Assembly (NCBI GenBank): GCA_026874595.1
Contig: CM049310.1
Coordinates: 66,480,056 to 66,544,055, forward strand
Length of the DNA stretch: 64,000 bases
DNA from: Sipunculus nudus
Taxonomy: Eukaryota > Annelida > Sipuncula > Golfingiida > Sipunculidae
Reading direction: 5' to 3'
The notes under the pieces are model-generated. The model was not told where the DNA came from. It worked only from the letters and a program-made list of their open reading frames with translations, and made no database searches. The stretch's first letter is position 1. Each line of letters opens with the position of its first letter. Shown here piece after piece: positions 40,373 through 47,892 of the stretch. A program made the translations under genes and the position numbers.

Positions 40373-40839
40373 CACGGGCCCTTCTAATGAATGTTGTTAC
40401 ATGAAATCGGGTCGGACTATGCGATACTGGCTGTACGTATGGCTACAGGTACGTTGTACGATGTGTTACTCGGTGTACACACACACGCACAAATGAGTAT
40501 ATCGAAAATATATCCCCATACAAATACTGTTTACAGCTCCATTGGGTACCAGTGACATTCAGACACTGAAAACACACACACACATATTCGAACACACACA
40601 TACGACACAAGACGAAAGGTAATGAAGACAGACAAATAAAATCAGGTTTGTTACCATTATACATAAGGTTTATTGTCAAAAGCCGTACATGTCTATGAAG
40701 CAGTTATGTGTGTATATATATATATATGAATCATACATACATGTTTTTACAAATGAAAAAGTGTACAGGTCTAATCATATTACTAGTTGCTAAAACACCA
40801 ACGTCATCAAAGTTCTCAATCAGAATGCATCTGTATCGT
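40373..40839. other. Intergenic region with poly(A) signal
   Basis: TTTATT at about 40670 is AATAAA on the minus strand and fits the CARD-RING gene to its right. A short TA run is at 40716-40730. No gene is seen. Confidence 0.4.
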
Positions 40840-41493
40840 TTACATATAGCAATCTATGACATCCTCCAGGGGGCAACGGCACCTGACACATGTTTTATCG
40901 TCCTTCGCTATAATATGCCACGCGCATTGGAAACAGCAGACGAAGTGACCGCATGGAACAAACACCGTCTTCCTTTTATTCTCCATGCACACTATACAAC
41001 AACTGAGCTCTGACCCGGATTCGTCACGAACGTCCTGTCCTCGTTTTTTATTGAGCATGTCCCGTGTGATCTGCCACCGTCCGACACGAGATATGTTCTG
41101 CGCTTGGGAGAGATGACCCTTCAGCCGGTGCACGGTATCGTTGATACGCGAAGCTGCCTCATGATTCAGAGAGGAGAGAAGAACCGTGCGCGCCTCGCAC
41201 TGACCATGAGAGCCAAGCAAGTTGATAAACGCGAGGAGATGCCGTAGACCCCGCCTTTTGAGGACGGACAGCAATTCATCGTTCTTCTGTGAATTGGTCG
41301 GCCTTGCCTGTATGCTTTCCACATGCTCTTGAAGCAAAATGTTGTTTTGCAGCAGGGCGACCAGAAGCTTCTCGTTTGGGTCCAGCGTGTTCTGTAAATG
41401 GATTGCAGCAGAATTGATCACGTCTGCGACAGGAACCGACGGATGGTTTGACATGTAAGCACTTACATCCAATTGACATTCCTTGTCAGTCAT
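40840..41493 (-). CDS. CARD-RING protein, 217 aa
   Basis: The ATG at 41493 follows a TATA box (ACGTATAAGAGG, about 41575-41585) with a ~60-nt leader. CARD at about 26-112: L-L-VALLQNNILL, an ESIQARPTNSQKNDELL helix pair, LLAFINLLG, then LLSSLN. Basic linker 130-155. The C-terminal RING has C166-x2-C169, C181-GH183, C187-x2-C190 and C202-x2-C205. It is of the IAP type (an NKRKTVFVPCGH core), but the end differs from the usual IAP tail. The closest paralogue is the CARD-CARD-RING gene at 44552-45715. Expected role: RING E3 targeted to CARD partners, inferred. No BIR domain. Confidence 0.88.
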   Translation of the reverse strand: MTDKECQLDVSAYMSNHPSVPVADVINSAAIHLQNTLDPNEKLLVALLQNNILLQEHVESIQARPTNSQKNDELLSVLKRRGLRHLLAFINLLGSHGQCEARTVLLSSLNHEAASRINDTVHRLKGHLSQAQNISRVGRWQITRDMLNKKRGQDVRDESGSELSCCIVCMENKRKTVFVPCGHFVCCFQCAWHIIAKDDKTCVRCRCPLEDVIDCYM

Positions 41494-41827
41494 GTTTGTG
41501 TTGCAGGCGATCCGGAACACGGTTAGCTCACATCAAATGCGTCGGGTGAAATAAGCCAGGAGACGCGCACAGGCGCCTCTTATACGTGCAAGTGAACGGA
41601 AGGTAGGTACAATCCTTTTTGATTTTTTTTGGTGCTGCATGCGTAGTCCTAGGTAACGATTTGTGTTATGGCGTATCACGTGATTCACGCAGGTTTGTGA
41701 TATAATACTGAGTCACTGTACACACAATAAATATACGTGTTTTCCTTGCGCATGATATCGATGGTCGTTATCATGTATAGGCAGATGTAGACACAATCCT
41801 ACGCCTTTCTTTACCCGTCTGTTTGCA

Positions 41828-42238
41828 CTAACGATGGCTGTAATATGTACGTGTGCAAAGAGCTCCACTTGACGACATTCTTGCTGCAATTTCACGCGTA
41901 CATGCTTCAAAATTAAGAGCGCTCACTAGCTTGGAGTGCGCCACATTATTATCAAATATTTGCAACAAGTTGATAAATGTTACCAGTCTCTGAACGTCCC
42001 AATGCTCGAGTATACACAGCAGCTCCCCGTTCCTCTCGATAGACGTCTCCTTCGCTTTGATACGATCCGCTTGAACAGAGTCGATTAGGCCTCTGTTGAC
42101 CATGACGTCATACAGCAACACGTCGACATCAAGAGAGGTAACCAACTGAGGACGTATGTCACCGATAATGCTTCCGCCCGTGATCGGGGGTTGTATAGAC
42201 AAGTAATATTCCATTTTCTCCAAATTTCTGCTGTACAT
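41828..42238 (-). CDS. Single-CARD protein, 136 aa (tandem copy 1)
   Basis: Start at 42238 (the Met of the MYS motif), because the longer open frame upstream contains the copy's own TATA box (ACATATAAATAG), and because the neighbouring paralogues begin at the same place. After a shared EYYLSIQPPITG leader the whole body is one CARD: I-RPQLVTSLDVDVLLYD, NRGLIDS, RIKAKET, LLCILEHWDVQRLVTFINLL, then LVSALNFEA. It is nearly identical to the next copy until the last ~20 residues, where the C-termini diverge. CARD-only proteins usually act by capping CARD filaments. That role is inference. Confidence 0.85.
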   Translation of the reverse strand: MYSRNLEKMEYYLSIQPPITGGSIIGDIRPQLVTSLDVDVLLYDVMVNRGLIDSVQADRIKAKETSIERNGELLCILEHWDVQRLVTFINLLQIFDNNVAHSKLVSALNFEACTREIAARMSSSGALCTRTYYSHR

Positions 42239-42370
42239 GATGTATCCGTAAGGAGTTCTGTTCAGTACGGTGGTTGGCAATGAAATGATGCATTTATACA
42301 GCAACTGTCTATTTATATGTGTGCCCCTCCCCATATCCACACATCCACATCCTTGACCCATCTGTTTGCA

Positions 42371-42757
42371 CTAACGATGGCAGCATAATGGACATGTGCA
42401 AAAGGCTCTTTTGCGCCTATCTGCTTCCAAATTAAGAGCGTACACTAGTCTGGAGTGCGCCACCTTATTATCAAATATTTTCAACAAACTGATAAATTTT
42501 ACCAGTCTCTTCACGTCCCAATGCTCGAGTACACACAGCAGCTCCCCGTTCCTCTCGATAGACGTCTCCTTCGCTTTGATACGATCCGCTTGAACAGAGT
42601 TGATTAGGCCTCTGTTGACCATGACGTCATACAGCAACACGTCGACATAAAGAGAGGTAACCAACTGAGGACGTATGTCACCGATAATGCTTCCGCCCGT
42701 GATCGGGGGTTGTATAGACAAGTAATATTCCATTGGCTTTAAATGTCCGCTGTACAT
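42371..42757 (-). CDS. Single-CARD protein, 128 aa (tandem copy 2)
   Basis: Start at 42757, aligned with the other copies. It differs from copy 1 by a handful of residues in the CARD and in the short segment between MYS and EYYLS. Its C-terminus (AFCTCPLCCHR) is Cys-rich and unlike copy 1's. A one-base change in the leader (CTGAACAGGACTCG versus CTGAACAGAACTCC) shifts the upstream frame, which is further evidence that the upstream reading frame is not coding. It has its own TATA box at about 42828-42838. A recent duplication. Confidence 0.85.
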   Translation of the reverse strand: MYSGHLKPMEYYLSIQPPITGGSIIGDIRPQLVTSLYVDVLLYDVMVNRGLINSVQADRIKAKETSIERNGELLCVLEHWDVKRLVKFISLLKIFDNKVAHSRLVYALNLEADRRKRAFCTCPLCCHR

Positions 42758-42928
42758 GATGTATCCGTAAACGAGTCCTGTTCAGTACGGTGGTTGGCAA
42801 CGAAATGATGCATTTATACAGCAACTGTCTATTTATATGTGTGCCCCTCCCCATATCCAGATCCTTGACCCGTCTGTTTGCACTAACTATGGCTGCAATA
42901 TTGTACGAGTGCCAAGGACTCCATTTTA

Positions 42929-43297
42929 CTAGTTCTTTGATGCAAGGTTGCGCGTACATGCTTCACAGTTAAGAGCGGCCAGTAGCAGAAAGTGCGCCAC
43001 CCTATTACCAAACATGTTCAACAAGCTGATAAATATTACCAGTTTCTCAACGTCCCAATGCTCGAGTATACACAGCAGCTCCTCGTTCCTCTCGACAGAC
43101 GTCTCCTTCGCTTTGAGACGACCCGCTTGGTCAGAGTCGATAAGGCTTTTGTAGAGCATGGTGTCAACCAACAGCACGTGGACATCAAGAGTGGCAACCA
43201 ACCGGCCACGTAGTGTACCGATAATGCTTTCGCCCGTGATCGGAGGTTGTATTGACAAGTAATATTCAGGTGGCTGCATCACATCTTGGAAGTACAT
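42929..43297 (-). CDS. Single-CARD protein, 122 aa (tandem copy 3)
   Basis: Start at 43297 (Met in MYFQDV), the position equivalent to copies 1 and 2. The CARD body is about 75% identical to copy 1 by eye, with LRGRLVATLDVHVLL, a KSLIDSDQA helix and NMFGNRVAHFLLLAAL. It ends shortly after helix 6. Leader and promoter (ACATATAAATAAGC, about 43366-43378) match those of copies 1 and 2. The older divergence implies at least two rounds of duplication. Confidence 0.82.
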   Translation of the reverse strand: MYFQDVMQPPEYYLSIQPPITGESIIGTLRGRLVATLDVHVLLVDTMLYKSLIDSDQAGRLKAKETSVERNEELLCILEHWDVEKLVIFISLLNMFGNRVAHFLLLAALNCEACTRNLASKN

Positions 43298-43477
43298 GAT
43301 GTATCCGTAAAACGAGTCCTGTTCAGTACGGTGGTTGGCAACGAAATGATGCATTTATACAGCAACCGCTTATTTATATGTGTGCCCATAGCCCCCGCAT
43401 CCTACACTAAAAAAGCATAAAAAACGTTTTTGACAATCCATACTGCAAGATACGATGACATGCGCCAACTGGCATTC

Positions 43478-43924
43478 TTATCCTTTTTTCGAACCGCCCG
43501 TTTGCACAGACGACGGCTGTAAAATGGTATGTGTACCGATGACGCCAGTCGGGGAGAAGCTACATCCGTCAGCAAAGCGCTTCCATGCTGCTCGATTCAG
43601 ACATTTCACGAGCACGACGTGCGGCCCGGACCGGTTGCAGGTTTTGAGCAACTCGATAAACGTGACAACTTGTTCAAGCCCCAACTCCATGATGATAAAC
43701 AGCAGCATCTTGTTCTGATCGATGACGGTATCTTCCCCGGTGATACGTGCGGCTTCGTCCTGACTTATAAGACCTTTCTGGAGCAGAGTGTCAATCAGCG
43801 AAGGATCGACGTCCAGGCTGGTCACCAACGTGCGCCACTGTGGCCGGAGGATGCTCGCGCTCGAAATCTCAGGTCTGACAGACAAGTAAAAATTCAATGG
43901 CTGCAACGTATCGACCCGGCCCAT
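43478..43924 (-). CDS. Single-CARD protein, 148 aa (tandem copy 4, most diverged)
   Basis: Start at 43924 (MGRVDTL), equivalent to the other copies. The open frame upstream to 44086 covers leader DNA. The N-terminal NFYLSVRPEIS segment corresponds to EYYLSIQPPITG. CARD: LRPQWRTLVTSLDVDPSLIDTL, QKGLISQDEAARI, LLFIIMELGLEQVVTFIELL, then LVKCLN. The C-terminal ~35 residues are Gly/Ser-rich and basic. Overall it is intermediate between copies 1-3 and the CARD modules of the RING-bearing genes on either side, which use the VYLSVRPAI form of the leader. Confidence 0.82.
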   Translation of the reverse strand: MGRVDTLQPLNFYLSVRPEISSASILRPQWRTLVTSLDVDPSLIDTLLQKGLISQDEAARITGEDTVIDQNKMLLFIIMELGLEQVVTFIELLKTCNRSGPHVVLVKCLNRAAWKRFADGCSFSPTGVIGTHTILQPSSVQTGGSKKG

Positions 43925-44551
43925 GGTGTATCGGTTAGACACTCCCGTGCAGTACGGCGGTCGGCGATGAAATGATGGATGGATACAGCGACCGGTACTT
44001 TTGTAACCACGCCACAAGCAATGACATATAAAAGGACATATAAAATGAAAGAGAACGGAATTCGACACACACGTTTGAAGTACCAAATCATTACCCCCAT
44101 GGAGTTACGCCACATGATAGTCGGGAGGTCGGAGGCTGATTGCATCACACAGAACAGAACATCATACAGAACGCAGTACGAATATACAAACATCACAACG
44201 ACACACTGACACACACGCACCTAACCGGGAGAGCGTTCAGAACAGGTTCCCCACATCCGTCATACAGTACACGTTGTACAGAAGAACACGTTTAAATATA
44301 TACACTACATTTTATTCATTTGTTATTCATTTATACAATAACAAAGGTGCGATTACGAAACACAAATGCGCAAAGTAAGATATATACACAAGTTTGAATC
44401 ATCAATAAAGAACGTGTCAACGTATGTATGTTATAGAGAGTATCAATACAAAATCAGTTCACTTATCGTATATACAGGCACTTAGGCGTTTCACTGTGTG
44501 AGCTGGGGCAGGGGAAGCAAAAAGAGTTCCTTATGGTACGTCCTGTTAGGT
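43925..44551. other. Intergenic region with poly(A) signal
   Basis: TTTATT near 44313 is AATAAA on the minus strand and fits the gene ending at 44552. No other supported feature; AT-rich. Confidence 0.4.
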
Positions 44552-45715
44552 TCACATGAAACAGGGTTTGATATCATCTACCCGGTTTCTGCATGTTATA
44601 CATGTCATATCCTCGTTCTCGCTGCACCTCAACGCACATGTGAAACAGCACCTTATGTGACCGCAGGGCAGAAATATCGTCTTCCGTTTGTTGTCCATAC
44701 ACACTACACAGACTTGTTCATTTGGATCATCTGGAGTCACCGGTACGTCGTTTTTCTTTTTCGCACATAGCATGTCGCGCATGCGCCGCCACCGTTGACC
44801 AGAAGAAACCTGCCCATCCGCCCCGCTTAACGTTCCATTGAAAGGTTCGACCTCGTGACGGGTCGGTTGCTCGACCGTGTTCGTTGTTAGCGATCGTCCG
44901 ACACGGCCAGCCTGCTTCGGGAAAGCGTGTGCGTTCAATGATTTCACCAGGATATCTCGCGGAACGGGCTGATCATACACCTTCAGCAATCCAATAAACC
45001 TGACCAAATTAGGGAGACCCCGCTGAGCGAGGATGTCCAACAAGGCTGTGCTTTTCGCATAATTGTGACACTTGCGGAGTATGGTTTCGGCATTGAACCT
45101 GCTGATGATGCGTTCCTCGACCATCGCCTCCTGCAGCAGCGGGTCAACGTCCAGGCAATTAGCCAGCGCAACCCGGTCTGAATTGATAACACTGCGTATC
45201 GAAATAGCGGGACTGACAGACATGTAAACGTCGAGTGGATGCAACCAGTCTGGCTGACGCGAAGAAACATGTACACCCGCGCTGCCGCATTTTCCAGTGT
45301 GGGGGTCGGCCTGACTGCTTGACGGTTTCCCGGCTGTGTTCCCAGTAAGGGTACCTCCGCCAGGGACACCCTGCTTCCCGAAAGCGCATGCGTTGAGTGA
45401 TTCCACCAGGATATCCCGGGGCACGGGTTGATCATACTCCTCCAGCAAACCGATAAACCCGATGAAGTTTCGAAGACCGCGCTTCAGAAGGATGGCTATC
45501 AACTCACTGGCTTTCCCACTCATAACAGGGCTGTTGTCTTAAAGTTCAGCGTGGCCCTTGCATATGATGCCTTCCTGGACCATGGCGTTCTGTAGCACAG
45601 TGTTGACGTCCAAGTACATCAACAGCTTGATACGGTTTCCTTTGATCACATTTGATATATTTATAGCGGGGCGGACAGACAAGTAAACATCGACTGGATG
45701 TAGTGTACGTGACAT
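44552..45715 (-). pseudogene. CARD-CARD-RING gene interrupted by one in-frame TAA
   Basis: One reading frame from ATG 45715 to 44552 carries an N-terminal YLSVRPAI leader and the first half of a CARD, then TAA at 45539-45541. It then continues in the same frame with the second half of that CARD, a second complete CARD with its own VYMSVSPAI leader, and a C-terminal RING (CVVC, CGH, CC-x2-C, CITC). Alignment of the two CARDs shows no insertion or deletion at the stop, so it is a single substitution-type nonsense codon. Outcomes: a pseudogene, a truncated CARD fragment plus a downstream-initiated CARD-RING (Met at about 45508), read-through, or a sequencing error. The rest of the frame is undamaged, suggesting a recent or tolerated stop. 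Confidence 0.8.
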
Positions 45716-46170
45716 CTCAACACTTTCACATTTGGGTAGAGCTAACACCGAACAGAACTGCTGCTGGTACTGGTCTGCTGTAAGCCCACCATGTTCTGCT
45801 TTATGTAGCTGCCAGACAAGTCATCTGATCGGCAGGAGTTCACTGTGCGCATGTCGAATATATGTATATATACATGGGAGGGGCGTGTTTCAGACGTAGG
45901 TCCATCACTCACGGAATTGACGTTCAAATGATGTCCTTGAACAAACACGTGCATCCCTATTATCGTATTGCGTAGAAAGCAGGCCACATAATAGCTTGTT
46001 TTAGACTGTCTGATCATCCATTTACGTTTGGTACGTTTAGTAAACCAGTATTAATCATGACCATATGTACAGAAAAAAAACCAAGACAAAAATGACAAAC
46101 TTAACGCTGGTGCATCGCTGATACATAACAGCTACGATGTTAACGTCACGTGCCACCTGAACTCCAGTCT
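45716..46170. other. Leader/promoter region and an older repeat copy
   Basis: The minus strand has a TATA-like TGTATATATACATA near 45860 and an acceptor-like GGGCTTACAG near 45780 for the CARD-CARD-RING gene. 46015-46150 is a diverged copy of the unit duplicated at 46.75-47.6 kb (shared TTTACGTTTGGTACGT and ACGCTGGTGC words). Confidence 0.45.
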
Positions 46171-46518
46171 TTACTCCGTCTGTGCCGCATCATTACCTCT
46201 AGACACCGGTTCAGTCGACAGATACGTTTCCTCTGTGGACTCACTGGTTGCGTCGCACTCACTGCAATCGAGACATCTGAAACATGTTTCACAGTACGGC
46301 CGATTTTTCAGGTAGAGGCCGTGTCTCATATCTGCAGGTAAACGCCGGTATAAATCCTTCATTGAATCATTCAGATATTTTAGTTCATCATACACATCCT
46401 TGCACCGAGACGGGTCAAACATAAAACCCCAACATCCGTACAGCATCATGTCCACCGTGTTGAAAAGTTCAATGAATTCCGTACGGTAAGATATTTCCGA
46501 CCCGTCCGAGGTGGCCAT
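46171..46518 (-). CDS. Unassigned small protein with Cys cluster, 115 aa
   Basis: The first ~75 residues are helical, beginning with an MATSDGSE start. Residues of about 85-100 carry YCETCFRCLDCSEC, a tight C-x2-C-x2-C-x2-C-x2-C cluster that could bind metal, followed by an acidic Ser/Thr/Glu tail. No family recognised. The minus strand shows a TATA-like CATATATATCG about 55 nt upstream of the ATG. It lies between the CARD array and the 440-bp duplication. Moderate confidence because it is short, but it has an intact frame, promoter-like sequence and coding-type composition. Confidence 0.6.
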   Translation of the reverse strand: MATSDGSEISYRTEFIELFNTVDMMLYGCWGFMFDPSRCKDVYDELKYLNDSMKDLYRRLPADMRHGLYLKNRPYCETCFRCLDCSECDATSESTEETYLSTEPVSRGNDAAQTE

Positions 46519-46747
46519 TACTCTGTATTCTTCTCTTCTGTCTTGGGATACTGGTCCAGTTTAAAGGAACGATATATATGCACGCGATACGGATGGGGCA
46601 CCGACGTATAGAAGGACTGTTCTACAGCGGCTTGACCACCTCAAGTGCGCGCGTGTCTGACGAACGAAACTGTGTCATTGAAACGTGACTTGTATCACTG
46701 AAATTGTAAAGCGCAATTAAAGGTCATATAAAACAGCATGTTTACAC

Positions 46748-47640
46748 TGACGACCCATTTACGTTTGGTACGTCTGGTAAACAAGTATGATTCATAACCA
46801 CATTATTACAGCAAAATATAGACGGCCTTGACGCTGGTGCTTAGCTGATACATAAAAACCAGGATGTTATCGCGTTCATGCTGCTGTGACTAACCGCTCA
46901 GGACATTGACCGAATGCTTGCGGTCTGGTTTTTCCGATGTTTGCGCAGTTGTTTTGACACATTTGTCCTTGAGTCACAGTCTGGGCGACATGTCTTATCT
47001 CCTGTAAAAAGTTGTTTGCGCAGACGTACATTGACACGGTATGACGTGATTTCTCTAGAAAAGGAAGTGAAAACAAAACTTGCACCGGGTGCACTGCTGA
47101 TTCGTACATCTGATTCGTGGAAACTATATATAAAAAATTGTTATTCCCATGTTTCGGCCGTGACTCATTTACCGACAGGACGTTGACCCAGTTACGTTTG
47201 GTACGTCTGGTAAACAGGTATGATTCATAACCACATGACTACAGTAAAAAATAGACGGCCTTGACGCTGGTGCTTAGCTGGTACATAAAAACCAGGATGT
47301 TATCGCGTTCATGCTGCTGTGACTAACCGCTCAGGACATTGACCGAATGCTTGCGGTCTGGTTTTTCCGATGTTTGCGCAGTTGTTGTGACACATTTGTC
47401 CTTGAGTCACAGTCTGGGCGACATGTCTTATCTCCTGTAAAAAGTTGTTTGCGCAGACGTACATTGACATAGTATGACGTGATTTCTCTAGAAAAGGAAG
47501 TGAAAACAAAACTTGCACCGGGTGCACTGCTGATTCGTACATCTGATTCGTGGAAACTATATATAAAATATTGTTATTCCCATGTTTTGGCCGTGACTCA
47601 TTTACCGACAGGACATTGAACCGGATGTTTTCGTGTGGGT
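46748..47640. repeat. Tandem duplication, about 440-bp units
   Basis: 46748-47186 and 47187-47626 are about 97% identical by eye, starting CCCA-TTACGTTTGGTACGT and ending ACTCATTTACCGACAGGAC. A third, more diverged partial copy is at 46015-46150. Each unit contains a minus-strand open frame. High identity suggests a recent duplication or gene conversion. Confidence 0.8.
46876..47109 (-). CDS. Short ORF, partial duplicate of 47309-47734, 77 aa
   Basis: This is the downstream duplicate of the C-terminal half of the next ORF, differing at only two residues (V/M and Q/H). It lacks the N-terminal ~64 residues including the initiator region, though its frame stays open a further ~40 codons without an ATG. 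It may be a 5'-truncated gene copy. Low confidence that it is expressed. Confidence 0.3.
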   Translation of the reverse strand: MYESAVHPVQVLFSLPFLEKSRHTVSMYVCANNFLQEIRHVAQTVTQGQMCQNNCANIGKTRPQAFGQCPERLVTAA

Positions 47641-47734
47641 TTTCCATGGCTTTTAACGATTTTGTTTTGACACGTTTGTCCTTGAGTGAAAGTATCGCGG
47701 TTATCAGATATATGTAAAAAGTTGTTTTGTTCAT
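47309..47734 (-). CDS. Unassigned protein, 141 aa
   Basis: The ATG at 47734 is followed by a modest hydrophobic stretch (FYIYLITAILSL), which might act as a signal or anchor. The rest is polar with several Cys in the last 60 residues. No recognised domain. Its C-terminal half is duplicated at 46876-47109, and amino-acid changes between copies are as frequent as silent ones, so selection is not evident. It is divergent from the 794-aa gene; about 160 nt separate the starts, so regulatory DNA could be shared. Tentative. Confidence 0.4.
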   Translation of the reverse strand: MNKTTFYIYLITAILSLKDKRVKTKSLKAMENPHENIRFNVLSVNESRPKHGNNNILYIVSTNQMYESAVHPVQVLFSLPFLEKSRHTMSMYVCANNFLQEIRHVAQTVTQGQMCHNNCANIGKTRPQAFGQCPERLVTAA

Positions 47735-47774
47735 GTTGGAATTTCCACAGTATTACGTAATGTCTGGGTTACTG

Positions 47775-47783
47775 GCTATAAAA
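47775..47783 (+). promoter_or_regulatory. TATA box of the 794-aa gene
   Basis: GGCTATAAAAGC is a near-consensus TATA box about 120 nt before the ATG at 47893. Initiation near 47805 gives an ~88-nt leader and needs no intron. Confidence 0.65.
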
Positions 47784-47892
47784 GCTCAGCAGTACCAAAC
47801 ATTCAGCAGAACCTGCCACGCACTGCTACCAGCCGGTTGAAACTGCTGCTGCTGTTGCTATTCTCTACATTACAAAAGCAGTCTTCAGCGAC

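Noticed and set aside
42239-42361. Upstream extension of tandem CARD copy 1
   Set aside because: It contains the copy's own TATA box, and a frameshift in the next copy's equivalent region shows it is not conserved as protein.
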